Source: an uncultured Myxococcales bacterium
GTDB lineage: Bacteria; Myxococcota_A; UBA9042
NCBI GenBank assembly: GCA_903869075.1
Contig: CAIPXZ010000678.1
Span: forward strand, 1-32,511
Length of the DNA: 32,511 nt
Direction: 5' to 3'
In this document: positions 1 through 8,041 of the stretch, piece by piece
Layout: the number at the start of each line of letters is the position of its first letter
How positions within the stretch are numbered: position 1 is the stretch's first letter
Program-made: the position numbers and the translations under genes
Notes under the pieces: generated by a model
The model's database searches: none
The model's input: the letters and a program-made list of their open reading frames with translations, nothing else
What the model was told of the DNA's origin: nothing

Positions 1-2073
1 ATCTTGCGCGACCAGATCGCCGCGGCGTGGCTGGATTTCCTGCGCGCTGAGTGCGCCGTCCAGCCGGTGCTGCTGCTGCTGGAGGACCTGCACTGGGGCG
101 ACCGCGCGTCGGCGGACCTGGTTGAGCTGGCGCTGCGCGAGTTGCAGGACGCGCCGCTGCTCGTCGTCGGTTTTGCCCGTCCGGAGGTGGCAGAGCACCT
201 GCCGGGGCTGTGGAAAGGTCGCGCGCAGGAGCTGCCGCTGCGGCCGCTGGGGCGCCGGGCGTGTGAACAGCTGGTGCGGCAAGTGCTGGGCGCGGGCGTA
301 GCGGCGGAGCTTGTGGCGCGTATTGTCGAGCAAGCCGCAGGCAACGCGCTGTTCTTGGAGGAACTAATCCGCGCCGCGGCGGCGGGCAAAGCGGATCGGC
401 TGCCGGCGACGGTGCTGGCGATGCTGCAGGCGCGCATCAGCCGATTGGACACGGAGTTGCGCCGCGCGTTGCGGGCGGCGAGCGTGTTTGGCGAGGCGTT
501 TGTCGCCGGCGGAATGCACGCGCTGCTGGGGCCGCCGACGACGCCGGAGGACGTGGCGGTGTGGCTGCGCGAGCTGCAGCGCCACGAAATTGTGGAGTTG
601 CCGCGGGATGTTGCGGCCGATGACGGCGCGCCGTTGCGGTTTCGCCACGCCCTGATGCGCGAGGCGGCCTACAGCCTGCTGACGGATGACGACCGCACGC
701 TTGGCCATCGACTGGCCGCTGAATTTCTCGCGGCGCGCCAAGATGAACCGGCGGTTATCGGTGGCCACTGGCTGCGGGCGAATCGGCCGGCGGAGGCGGT
801 GCCGTGGTTCCGGCTGGCGGCGGAGCGCGCGTACGACCGCGATGACCACACATCCGCGGGGCAGCTGGCGATGCAGGCGCTGGCGGGCGAGCCGCAGGGC
901 GAGGAGCTGGGCGTGCTGTTGGCGCTGGACGCCGACGCGCGGGTGTGGCGCTGGGAGTGGGCGGCGGCGATGACGCAGTTTGACGCCGCGCTGGCGCTGC
1001 TGCCGCCGGGCGGCGTGTGGTGGTCGCGCGCGGTGCAGGGGCGCTGCACGCTGCTGGCGTACCGCGGCACGGTGGACAGCGGCCTGCTGGCGCTGTGCGA
1101 GCAGTTCTTGGCGACGGAGCCGCTGCCGGGCGCGACGCTGGCGTACGCCAACTGCGCCGCGTACATCGCCAGCGGCTGTACGCAGGTCGGCTTGACGGCG
1201 CTCGGCGCGACGTTGCTGGCGCGCATCGACGCCGTGCTGGGCCCGGACGATGGCCATTATCCGGCGCTGGGCGCGTGGCGGCGGCTCGTGAACTGCACGT
1301 ATCTGCGCCACACCCATGATGATTTGGCGGCACAGGTGGTCGCCGCAACCGCGGCCGTGCAGCTGTACCGGGACGTGGGCGCCTCGGCGATGATGCTGGG
1401 GATCGCGCACGACGTGCTGGGTGAGATCCTGTGCCGTGTCGGCGATTTTACCCAAGGTTTGCAGATGTTGCGCGACGCGGTGGCGACGGCGCAGCGCGGC
1501 GACGTGGCGTATCTTGTGACGCATGGGCGGCAATGCCTGGCCAACAGCCTCATTCTCGCGGGCGCGCCGGACGAGGCGGCGGCGACGGCGCAGGCGCTGT
1601 TGGCGACGCCGGGAATTTCGCCGGGCTTTCAGGCGATGGCACGTCACGTCCAAGCGCAAGCCAGCTTGGCGCAAGGAGATCTGGTCACGGCTGAGGCCGA
1701 AGCGCGCGCGGCAATTGCGCTCTCGCCGCACACGCCGATCCGGCGGCTGCAGATGCAGGCGACGCTGGTGCGGACACTGACGGCGGCGGGGCAGCTGGCG
1801 GAGAGTCAAGCGGTCGCGGCGACGGCGCTGGCGGAGATGGCGGGCTACGATGGCGGTGGCTATGCCGAGCTGGCGGTGCTGATGGCGGCGTCGGCGTCGG
1901 CCGAAGCGGCGGGTGCGCCAGCTGAGGCGGCTGCCCTGCGCCGCCGCGCGCGCGCGAAACTCAACGCTGACGCTGCGCTTTTTGCCGACCCGGCGGCGCG
2001 CCACCGCTTCCTGACCGCCGTGCATTTGCACGTCGAAATTGCCGGTGCGGTTCCGGAAAATACCGCAATTTGA
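1..2073 (+). CDS. AAA-type ATPase with C-terminal TPR-like helical repeats (5' partial)
   Basis: The reading frame is already open at base 1, so the N-terminus lies outside the window. The visible 690 or so residues begin in a STAND/AAA_16-type ATPase: LLLLEDLHWGD at about residues 22-32 is the Walker B segment and GFARPEV follows as the sensor strand; the Walker A motif is not in the window. A winged-helix-like region follows (ASVFGEAF, FRHALMREAAYSLL, about residues 130-235). From about residue 255 to the end the protein is Ala/Leu-rich helical, as expected for TPR-like repeats. This order is typical of the C-terminal half of large Myxococcota Ser/Thr protein kinases or adenylate cyclase-linked regulators, so the missing part may be a kinase domain (inference). 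It would act in the cytoplasm as a signalling ATPase. It ends 13 bp before the next gene and may be cotranscribed with it. Confidence 0.85.
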   Translation: MLRDQIAAAWLDFLRAECAVQPVLLLLEDLHWGDRASADLVELALRELQDAPLLVVGFARPEVAEHLPGLWKGRAQELPLRPLGRRACEQLVRQVLGAGVAAELVARIVEQAAGNALFLEELIRAAAAGKADRLPATVLAMLQARISRLDTELRRALRAASVFGEAFVAGGMHALLGPPTTPEDVAVWLRELQRHEIVELPRDVAADDGAPLRFRHALMREAAYSLLTDDDRTLGHRLAAEFLAARQDEPAVIGGHWLRANRPAEAVPWFRLAAERAYDRDDHTSAGQLAMQALAGEPQGEELGVLLALDADARVWRWEWAAAMTQFDAALALLPPGGVWWSRAVQGRCTLLAYRGTVDSGLLALCEQFLATEPLPGATLAYANCAAYIASGCTQVGLTALGATLLARIDAVLGPDDGHYPALGAWRRLVNCTYLRHTHDDLAAQVVAATAAVQLYRDVGASAMMLGIAHDVLGEILCRVGDFTQGLQMLRDAVATAQRGDVAYLVTHGRQCLANSLILAGAPDEAAATAQALLATPGISPGFQAMARHVQAQASLAQGDLVTAEAEARAAIALSPHTPIRRLQMQATLVRTLTAAGQLAESQAVAATALAEMAGYDGGGYAELAVLMAASASAEAAGAPAEAAALRRRARAKLNADAALFADPAARHRFLTAVHLHVEIAGAVPENTAI

Positions 2074-2074
2074 T

Positions 2075-2080
2075 AGGAGG
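2075..2080 (+). promoter_or_regulatory. Shine-Dalgarno AGGAGG for the GST-fold gene
   Basis: A perfect AGGAGG lies 6 nt before the ATG at 2087 and 1 nt after the stop of the preceding gene. It decides the start: the in-frame upstream start at 2039 lies inside the previous gene and has no such site. Confidence 0.85.
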
Positions 2081-2086
2081 TTCGCG

Positions 2087-2815
2087 ATGTTGACGCTGTT
2101 CCAACTGCCCCGCGCGTGGGGAATTCCCAACCTCAGCCCGCCGTGCGCCAAGCTGGAGACGTGGCTGCGGATCGCTAAAATTCCCTATGAAGTCGGGCTG
2201 TTCGACACAGAACACGCGCCCAAGGGCAAATTCCCCTACATCCAGGACGACGGTCCGCTGGCTGGCGACGCGACCCTGCTGCTGGACGGGCTGCAGGCGC
2301 GGTACGGTGTCGATCCCGACGCGCAGCTGGCGCCGGCGGAGCGCGCCGTCGGGCTGGCGTTCCGGCGGATGCTCAAGGAGGATTTCTACTGGGCGATCGT
2401 GTCCTTTCGCTGGCGGCCGGAGGCCAACTTCGCCTTGATGCGCGCGGCGTTTGACGGCTTCCTGCCGCCGGTTGTGCCGGCCGCAATGCGCGCGCAGATC
2501 ATCGACGGCGCCCGCGCCAACTTGCTGGCGCAACTGCAGCACCAGGGCATGGGTCGCCACACGCTGGACGAGGTCGCTCGGCTGGGCATCGCCGACTTGA
2601 CCGCCGTGGCCGATTACCTGAGCGACAAGCAGTACTTCCACGGCGCGCAGCCGACGACGACCGACGCGACGGTCTACGCGGCGCTGAGCAACGTCATCGA
2701 CGCGCCGGTGCCGAGCCCGCTGCGGGATTTTGCCTTGTCCCGCGCCAACCTGGTGGCGTACACGCGGCGGATGGAAGCGCAGTTCTGGCCGGAGCTGGCG
2801 GCCGCGCGCAGCTAG
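2087..2815 (+). CDS. Glutathione S-transferase family protein (metaxin/FAXC-like)
   Basis: This 242-aa protein has the two-domain GST layout. The N-terminal thioredoxin-like half carries PPCAKLETWLRIAKIPYEV (about residues 17-35), then PKGKFPYIQDDGPLAGDATLLLDGL, which matches the family pattern PKGK-P-[IV]-DG-x-x-x-[DG]-[ST] where the gamma-glutamyl group of glutathione would sit. The C-terminal half is helical, ending near a TTTDATVYA segment. PPC rather than a catalytic Tyr/Ser start motif resembles the metaxin/FAXC-like GSTs seen in bacteria and eukaryotes, whose substrates are mostly unknown. It is soluble with no signal peptide. The start is fixed by AGGAGG at 2075. Its stop shares a CTAG with the stop of the convergent patatin gene. 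Confidence 0.85.
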   Translation: MLTLFQLPRAWGIPNLSPPCAKLETWLRIAKIPYEVGLFDTEHAPKGKFPYIQDDGPLAGDATLLLDGLQARYGVDPDAQLAPAERAVGLAFRRMLKEDFYWAIVSFRWRPEANFALMRAAFDGFLPPVVPAAMRAQIIDGARANLLAQLQHQGMGRHTLDEVARLGIADLTAVADYLSDKQYFHGAQPTTTDATVYAALSNVIDAPVPSPLRDFALSRANLVAYTRRMEAQFWPELAAARS

Positions 2816-3966
2816 CCTTCCAGGCTGCGGCCATCGCGCTCCGGTCCGCGCTCCAGCCACGCGCGCGCGGCGTGGCGGCCTTCCTCGTACATCGCCAGCA
2901 TTGCGCCGCGCTCAAAGTACAAGTACGAGCCGGCGTCAAAATGCCCCGACGGCTGCGGGCGAATCGCGCGAAACAGCTCGACTTGCCGCAAATCCGGGTC
3001 GCCGTGCTGCGCGGCGATGGCGTTGCGATCCAGCAGCAGCTTGCGGTCGGTGTTGTAGGCATTTTCAAGGAACGTGTCGGCGAGCCGCTCGATGGCGCCG
3101 CCCAGCGTCGACATCGGCTGCGCGGCGTGGCCGGGACCCATCGTCACGAGCACCGGCACGATCCGGTGTGCGCCGAGCGCCACCGCTGGCGCCATCGGCG
3201 AATTCACGAGCAAACCGCCGTCCCACAGCTCCATCTCGCCGACCTGCACGGGGTTGAAAAGCAGTGGAATCGACGCGCTGGCGAGGATCATATCCAGCGA
3301 AATCACCGGCTCGTAGCGGTAATGCTTGCTCGCCGACGTCACTTTTTCCGGCTTGTGGTTGACGATGCGGATGACGCTGCCGGTCCTTGCGTCCACCGTG
3401 TTGATCGCCAGCTTGACGCGCGTCGACCGCAGTTCCCGCGCGCCGATCGCCTTGGCCAAGCGGTCACGCACCGGCTCGGTCGAGAAAAGGTAGGTTGACT
3501 GGATGCCGGCCAGCAGCTGGGAAATCGTGTCAAAACGTGCGGTTAGCAGGAATTCAAGCAGCATCGCCAGCCGGCCACTCTCGCGGTACCAGCGGTGCTT
3601 GCGCAGCAGCCCGCCGAGGATCCGCACCTCGCGCTCGCGCCGCCCCAGCGCGCGCAGCGGCTCCTGCAGCACAAGCCGCTGCAATTCCTGGCCCAGCGAG
3701 CGGAAAAACGACTCGTTGGCGATGACGGGCGGGTTGTCCGCGAGGTCCAGCCAGAACGCCAGCAGGTCGTCCGGCTCCAGCCCCGCGGCGATGAGCGCGC
3801 CGTTCAGCGCCCCGGCGGACGTTCCGCTCAAGACGTCCGGCACGTCGCGAAAGCCGTTGGGATGCTCGCGCAGCGTCTTCCACACGCCGACCTGAAACGC
3901 GCCACGCGCGCCACCGCCGGAGAGAACCAGCGCCAAAGGCCGCTGCGGATCGGGGGAAAGTGCCAT
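2812..3966 (-). CDS. Patatin-like phospholipase family protein
   Basis: This 384-aa protein is predicted to be a serine lipid acyl hydrolase using a Ser-Asp dyad. The N-terminus has the oxyanion-hole glycine stretch LVLSGGGARGAF (about residues 15-26), the nucleophile elbow GTSAG with Ser50, and the dyad aspartate in LWDGGLLVNSP (Asp249). All three elements are present and correctly ordered, so it should be active on phospholipid or another acyl ester. No signal peptide is visible. The ATG at 3966 is chosen because it sits just before the patatin fold; the frame stays open farther upstream but codes for low-complexity, Arg-rich sequence there. A GAGG lies close upstream. The gene converges with the GST gene, their stops sharing CTAG, and diverges from the small gene at 4138. 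Confidence 0.9.
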   Translation of the reverse strand: MALSPDPQRPLALVLSGGGARGAFQVGVWKTLREHPNGFRDVPDVLSGTSAGALNGALIAAGLEPDDLLAFWLDLADNPPVIANESFFRSLGQELQRLVLQEPLRALGRREREVRILGGLLRKHRWYRESGRLAMLLEFLLTARFDTISQLLAGIQSTYLFSTEPVRDRLAKAIGARELRSTRVKLAINTVDARTGSVIRIVNHKPEKVTSASKHYRYEPVISLDMILASASIPLLFNPVQVGEMELWDGGLLVNSPMAPAVALGAHRIVPVLVTMGPGHAAQPMSTLGGAIERLADTFLENAYNTDRKLLLDRNAIAAQHGDPDLRQVELFRAIRPQPSGHFDAGSYLYFERGAMLAMYEEGRHAARAWLERGPERDGRSLEG

Positions 3967-4137
3967 TGGCTGCCTCGGTTTGTCAGGCGCGCGGCTGCGC
4001 CGTGTGGACTCTACCAGCCCGGTGGCGCTCGGCAAAAAAGCCACCAGCCGCCGCGGTTGCCGGCGTTGCCCATTGACGCGCCCCGGCGCAAGCGCGATCC
4101 TCACCGTGGCCGCCGAGGCCCTTTTCGCGGAGCGCCC
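3967..4137. promoter_or_regulatory. Divergent intergenic region with a GGTGGC/GCCACC hairpin
   Basis: This 171-bp gap separates the patatin gene (minus) from the 81-aa gene (plus), so promoters for both are expected here. Visible elements are an inverted repeat, GGTGGC at 4021-4026 and GCCACC at 4040-4045, with an A-rich loop, and a TTGACG at 4073-4078 that could be a -35 box for the plus-strand gene. No convincing -10 box accompanies it. Function is uncertain. Confidence 0.3.
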
Positions 4138-4383
4138 ATGTACGCCGTGACCCTCAAATCCTTCCCGCATGAAAAATTCCACCGCTTGGAGCGCGTCGTG
4201 CAAAAGCACACGAGCGGCAAGCTGGAATACGCCGATCGCAACGCGCTGCTCGCCAAGGTGGAAGCCGGCCAGCCGCAGGTCGTGGCGCGGTATGTGGAAG
4301 AGCACGTCGCCGAGAACGTTGTGCTGGAATACAAGCAGCACGGCGCGGTCGCGGAGTGGGCGGAAGAAGGCGCCGCGGCGTGA
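4138..4383 (+). CDS. Small uncharacterised protein upstream of moaA
   Basis: This 81-aa charged, soluble protein begins MYAVTLKSFPHEKFHRL and has a high share of Glu, Lys and Val. No signal peptide, membrane segment, metal motif or known domain is recognisable. The sequence looks like a short beta strand followed by amphipathic helices. The ATG at 4138 is the first plausible start; the longer upstream frame is antisense to the patatin gene. Its stop (TGA 4381-4383) overlaps the GTG start of moaA, so the two are probably translationally coupled. That suggests, but does not show, a link to molybdenum cofactor synthesis. The coding character rests on position, frame and coupling rather than homology. 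Confidence 0.65.
   Translation: MYAVTLKSFPHEKFHRLERVVQKHTSGKLEYADRNALLAKVEAGQPQVVARYVEEHVAENVVLEYKQHGAVAEWAEEGAAA
4365..4370 (+). promoter_or_regulatory. Shine-Dalgarno-like AGAAGG deciding the moaA GTG start
   Basis: AGAAGG lies inside the end of the 81-aa gene, 9 nt before GTG 4380, which overlaps that gene's stop (GTGA). The alternative GTG at 4356 would add eight Arg/Gly-rich residues and has no equivalent site. Confidence 0.55.
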
Positions 4384-5465
4384 GCTTGCCTAGCCGGTGC
4401 GCTGAACGGCCGACTGCGGCGTTGGGCATCGGCGGCGCGGTGCGCCCGGACGTGCTGCGTAATCCCTTTGAGCTCGTGGACTTGCAGCGGCGGCGCGTGG
4501 AATACCTGCGGCTGTCAGTGACCGATCGCTGCAACTACCGCTGCAGCTATTGCATGCCGGCGGCCGGCGTCGACGTCGTGCCGCGCGCGGAACTGCTTGA
4601 TTTTGCTGAGATGGTCGCGCTGACGCGGGTGTTCGTGCAGCTCGGCGTGCGGCGCGTGCGGCTGACCGGCGGCGAGCCGCTGGTGCGGCGCGGCATCGTC
4701 GACCTCGTGGCGCAGCTGGCGGCGATTCCCGGCGTCGACGACCTGGCGATGACGACGAACGGTCACCTGCTCGCGGAACTGGCGGCGCCGCTGCGGGCGG
4801 CGGGCTTGCAGCGGCTGAACATCAGCATCGATACGCTGGAACCTGCGCAATTTGCCAAGGTGAGCCGCGGCGGCGCGCTGCAGCCGGTGCTGGACGGCAT
4901 CGCGGCGGCGCAGCGCGCGGGCTTTGCCGCGATCAAGCTGAACGCGGTGACGCTCAAGGGTCTGAACGACGACGCGCTGGTGCCGCTGTGCGATTTTGCC
5001 GCTGAACAGCAGCTCGTGCTGCGGCTGATCGAGTACATGCCGATTGGCGTGGACGCGTTTTGGGGACCGGAGACGTGGCTGCCGGTCGCGGAGGCGCGCG
5101 CGCGGGTCAGTGCGGCCTACGCGCTGGAGCCCGATGATTCCGGCGAAATTCCCGGCGGCGGACCGGCGCGCTACTGGCGCGGACGGCACCGGCAGAGCGG
5201 GCAGGAACTGCGCGTCGGCTTCATCTCGGCGGTCAGCGAGAAATTCTGCGAGGCGTGCAACCGCGTGCGCCTGAGCCCAACCGGCACCTTGCGCGAGTGC
5301 CTGTCCGCCCGCGGTGCGCTCAGCTTGCGCGACATGCTGCGTGCCGGCGCGACCGTGGAGCAGCTGACCGCGGCAATCCGCGATGCGATGGCGGGCAAGG
5401 TCGACGGGCACGCCTATGACGCGGCGGTGCCGACGTTGGAGTCGATGAGCGCAATCGGCGGCTAG
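4380..5465 (+). CDS. moaA: GTP 3',8-cyclase (molybdenum cofactor biosynthesis protein A)
   Basis: MoaA is a radical-SAM enzyme that, with MoaC, converts GTP to cyclic pyranopterin monophosphate in the first step of molybdopterin synthesis. The 361-aa product carries the SAM cluster motif CNYRCSYC (Cys51, Cys55, Cys58), RLTGGEPLVR for SAM binding, TTNG, and the C-terminal GTP-binding cluster CEAC plus a third Cys (Cys290-x2-Cys293-x13-Cys307), the exact MoaA spacing. It ends in the conserved Gly-Gly tail (SAIGG). It is slightly longer than the usual 330-340 aa because of about 25 extra N-terminal residues. It is coupled to the preceding 81-aa gene by a GTGA overlap. No other canonical moa gene lies next to it. 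A MoeB-like gene is found 9.5 kb away, without evidence of co-regulation. Confidence 0.95.
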   Translation: MSLPSRCAERPTAALGIGGAVRPDVLRNPFELVDLQRRRVEYLRLSVTDRCNYRCSYCMPAAGVDVVPRAELLDFAEMVALTRVFVQLGVRRVRLTGGEPLVRRGIVDLVAQLAAIPGVDDLAMTTNGHLLAELAAPLRAAGLQRLNISIDTLEPAQFAKVSRGGALQPVLDGIAAAQRAGFAAIKLNAVTLKGLNDDALVPLCDFAAEQQLVLRLIEYMPIGVDAFWGPETWLPVAEARARVSAAYALEPDDSGEIPGGGPARYWRGRHRQSGQELRVGFISAVSEKFCEACNRVRLSPTGTLRECLSARGALSLRDMLRAGATVEQLTAAIRDAMAGKVDGHAYDAAVPTLESMSAIGG

Positions 5466-5483
5466 CTGCCTGACATCGCGTGG

Positions 5484-6701
5484 CTACTTGCCCAGCAAGG
5501 CGTGGACGCCGCCAAACGCCAGCGCCAGCCCGGCGGCGAGCCCGGTGAAGGTCAGCGCCAGCCGTCGCGGCGTCGGCTGCGGCGCCGGCGGCAGGTCGCG
5601 CGACAGCACGAGCCCGGCCACCAGACCCGACACCAGGCCGCCGATGTGCGCGCCGTTGTCGACGACCTGCAGCGCGAAACCAAGCGCGAGGTTCAAGACT
5701 GTGAACATCGCCGCGCTGCGCAGCAGGCTGCGATACACCTGCATCGGCACGGAGTTGCGGCGCGACAGCGCGAAGCCGAGCATACCGCCCATCACGCCGA
5801 AGATAGCGCCCGAGGCGCCGACGGAATAGTTGCCGCTGCTGCTGAGCGTCCACGCGAGCGAGAGCAGCGACCCGCCGATCGCGCTGGTCAGGTAGACGCC
5901 GACGTAGGCGACCGGGCCGAACAGCCGCTCGGCCAAATCTCCCATCGATCTGAGCACATACATGTTCATCGCGATGTGCAGCAGGTTGGCGTGCAAGAAC
6001 GTGCACGCCAGCAGCCGCCAGGTCTGGCCGGCGGTCACTGTGAGCGGCACGGAGTTGGCGCCCAGCTTGACCAGCGTCGCGTTGTCAAAGCCGACCAGCG
6101 GGCTTGTGCCGTCGCCCAGCGCCACCAGCACACAGACGACGAACATCGCGATGTTGGCGCCGATGATCCACGGCGTCGCCGCAACGGTTGGCGAGGCGCG
6201 CCGTAGCCGCTCAAAAAACACATCAGGATTGCGGGGATCGCCCAGGCCGGCGAGGTGTTCCAGCGGGTTCGTCGCCGCCAGCGCCGCCGTGGCGTTGGGC
6301 GCAAAAATCGCCTGCAGCAACGCCGCCGTGCGCGTGCCGTAGCACTGCTGGTCGAGCGCGGAAATGCCAATTATCTCAAGGCGATACGTCGCTGCGAGCG
6401 TGCGCAGCGTTGCTGGCCGCACGGTCGGCACGTCCATTGGCAGCACAACGACTTGCGGCGGCAGCGGTCCCGCCAGCACCTGCGTGAGCCACGCCTCCAG
6501 CTGCTCCGGCGTCGGCGCCAGCCACGGCAGCACGACCCACACGCCCGCCGGCAGCGCGCCGCCCGGCGGCACTTCCAGCGCCACCGCCGCCTGTTTCCAG
6601 TTCTCCTCGGTCACGCGGCTGGCGTACTGACCGCCCTGCGCGAGCAGGAATTGCTGCACGCGGGCGGAGACGTCGTGCGGATTGGCGTGCGGGTGCGGCA
6701 T
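5484..6701 (-). CDS. Rhomboid family intramembrane serine protease with soluble N-terminal domain
   Basis: This 405-aa protein has about 185 soluble residues followed by a rhomboid core. The core shows the TM2 motif HANLLHIAMN (H-x4-H-x3-N, the oxyanion-side residues), the catalytic GASGAIFG with Ser297, and the catalytic His in NGAHIGGLVSG (His352). The 55-residue Ser-His spacing is close to E. coli GlpG. A final hydrophobic helix (ALTFTGLAAGLALAFGG) makes a seventh membrane span likely. It should cleave transmembrane substrates in the inner membrane. The N-terminal domain, rich in Pro, Leu and Val, is not recognised. The ATG at 6701 is chosen because residues before it read as non-protein-like Arg/His-rich sequence; its Shine-Dalgarno is weak. 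The gene converges with moaA, with 18 bp between stops. Confidence 0.9.
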   Translation of the reverse strand: MPHPHANPHDVSARVQQFLLAQGGQYASRVTEENWKQAAVALEVPPGGALPAGVWVVLPWLAPTPEQLEAWLTQVLAGPLPPQVVVLPMDVPTVRPATLRTLAATYRLEIIGISALDQQCYGTRTAALLQAIFAPNATAALAATNPLEHLAGLGDPRNPDVFFERLRRASPTVAATPWIIGANIAMFVVCVLVALGDGTSPLVGFDNATLVKLGANSVPLTVTAGQTWRLLACTFLHANLLHIAMNMYVLRSMGDLAERLFGPVAYVGVYLTSAIGGSLLSLAWTLSSSGNYSVGASGAIFGVMGGMLGFALSRRNSVPMQVYRSLLRSAAMFTVLNLALGFALQVVDNGAHIGGLVSGLVAGLVLSRDLPPAPQPTPRRLALTFTGLAAGLALAFGGVHALLGK

Positions 6702-6791
6702 CAGGCGGACCAGCCTACACGACGCCTGCGGTGGCGCAAACCTGTGACAAACCGCGACGTGCGTGTGCTGGCTACAACCCCGCATCGGGTC

Positions 6792-6797
6792 TACAAT
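6792..6797 (+). promoter_or_regulatory. Possible -10 box TACAAT
   Basis: TACAAT matches the sigma-70 -10 consensus at five of six bases and lies 27 nt before the lipoprotein start codon. A TGGCTA 17 nt upstream (6769-6774) is a poor -35 candidate. It would give a leader of about 20 nt. The evidence is sequence similarity only. Confidence 0.3.
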
Positions 6798-6824
6798 TCC
6801 CCACGGACAAACGGGAGGTGCTGC

Positions 6825-7280
6825 ATGTTCAAGTTCATCGTGACCCTGGCCCTGTTGGCAACGGCGTGTGGCGGTCCGACCGTCGTCAAGGAAGAGCGGT
6901 ACGTGCCGCGCGGACCTGACGCGCCACGTCCGCAAAAAGACACTGATTTCTTTGCTGAATTCGTCGGCGATCACCACCCAGTCGGCAAAGTCTTTCGCCT
7001 GCAGGGCAAGCCGGTGGCGATCGACGGCCCGAACGTCATCGTCACGCTCGTCAAGTCCGACTGGGCGACAATGACCACGCCGGGCGGCAAGGAACACCGC
7101 GAAGCCACTGCGCAAATCATGGTCCAGCAGGGCGCGGAGAGCCACAACGTCTCCATCAGCCAAGGCGACGACGGCGTGGCGTTCAACGTCCGCATCACCG
7201 TCAAAGGCGCCGGCGAGGACTACAACAAGGCGCGGCTGGACTACCTGCCCTGGGTCGACTGCCAGGTCGACGCGCTGTAG
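6825..7280 (+). CDS. Small uncharacterised lipoprotein
   Basis: This 151-aa protein has a short lipoprotein signal: MFKFIVTLALLATAC, with Cys15 as the predicted lipid-modified residue, followed by Gly-Gly. The mature part is polar, with a Pro/Arg-rich stretch (VPRGPDAPRPQKD) and then a beta-rich segment containing VGKVFRLQGKPVAIDG and VTVKG-like strands. No family is recognised. The start is supported by GGAGG at 6814-6818, 6 nt before the ATG. It is divergent from the rhomboid gene with a 123-bp shared upstream region. Its last 40 bp overlap the 3' end of the convergent SDR gene, so the two antisense transcripts could interfere. Confidence 0.8.
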   Translation: MFKFIVTLALLATACGGPTVVKEERYVPRGPDAPRPQKDTDFFAEFVGDHHPVGKVFRLQGKPVAIDGPNVIVTLVKSDWATMTTPGGKEHREATAQIMVQQGAESHNVSISQGDDGVAFNVRITVKGAGEDYNKARLDYLPWVDCQVDAL

Positions 7281-8029
7281 CTGGCGGTCGGGTTCATCCG
7301 CTCAAACAGTTGCGTGCGCTCCTGCGGCGTCGCGTTGACGAGGTGCGCGGCGCCGGCGATCGCGATCTCCGGGTGGTCCAGCTGCAACCCGACGAGGATC
7401 TCCGCCACCGCCTGACGCACCGGGATGCCGCGATCCAGCTGACCGCGCTTGGCGCGCGCGCCGCGATCCAGCTCGGTGTCGACAGTCGGCGGAATCACTT
7501 CAAAAACCCGGATGCGCGTTGACCGCAGCTGATGCCGCAGCGCCGCCGTCCAAGCGTGCACCGCGGCCTTCGTCGCGCAGTAGACCGGCATGGCGGCGAT
7601 CGGCGCAAACGCCAAGCTTGAGGAAACATTGATGATTGCTGCATCCGGCCGCGTCAGCAGGTGCGGCATCAGCGCCGCCGTCAGGTACAGCGGCCCCTCG
7701 AAATTGGTGCGGATCTCGTTGTCGCCGGCCTCCAGCGCCGCCACGCCTTCGCGCAGGTCGATCAGCCGCTGTATCCCGGCGTTGTTGACGAGCACGTTGA
7801 CGCCCAAAGCCACCGCCCACGCGGCAAGTGCTTGACAATCATCAGGTTTGCTGACATCGCCGACCTTGATCTGCAGCGCCGGCACCTTGGCCTGTGCCTC
7901 GCGCAGCCGCACCTCGCGCCGCCCGCACACGAGCACACGGTTGCCCTCGCGCACAAGCGCCTCCGCCAAGCCCAGACCAATGCCCGTCGCGCCGCCGGTA
8001 ATCAGCACCGTTTGTCCTGTGATCTTCAT
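7241..8029 (-). CDS. DltE-like short-chain dehydrogenase/reductase
   Basis: This 262-aa NAD(P)-dependent SDR has the full classical set: the cofactor loop TGGATGIGLGLAEAL (from about residue 10), NNAGIQR, the catalytic serine in INVSSSLAF, and YCATK with Tyr150 and Lys154. NNAGIQ and the PP-V-DTEL segment after the active site resemble the DltE/YusS-like oxidoreductase group. The substrate is unknown. A strong Shine-Dalgarno GAGGAG at 8036-8041 lies 6 nt from the ATG and overlaps the stop codon of the nitroreductase gene just upstream, so the two form an operon with likely translational coupling. Its 3' end overlaps that of the convergent lipoprotein gene by 40 bp. Confidence 0.92.
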   Translation of the reverse strand: MKITGQTVLITGGATGIGLGLAEALVREGNRVLVCGRREVRLREAQAKVPALQIKVGDVSKPDDCQALAAWAVALGVNVLVNNAGIQRLIDLREGVAALEAGDNEIRTNFEGPLYLTAALMPHLLTRPDAAIINVSSSLAFAPIAAMPVYCATKAAVHAWTAALRHQLRSTRIRVFEVIPPTVDTELDRGARAKRGQLDRGIPVRQAVAEILVGLQLDHPEIAIAGAAHLVNATPQERTQLFERMNPTASYSASTWQSTQGR

Positions 8030-8035
8030 GACCTG

Positions 8036-8041
8036 CTCCTC
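8036..8041 (-). promoter_or_regulatory. Shine-Dalgarno GAGGAG of the SDR gene
   Basis: On the minus strand GAGGAG stands 6 nt before the ATG at 8029 and shares bases with the nitroreductase stop codon (8042-8040). It fixes the SDR start, although the frame is open farther upstream, and suggests coupled translation. Confidence 0.75.

Noticed and set aside
4384-5465. Moco riboswitch or full moa operon around moaA
   Set aside because: The upstream sequence is coding (81-aa gene), with no room for a riboswitch. Neighbouring genes are not moaB, moaC, moaD or moaE.
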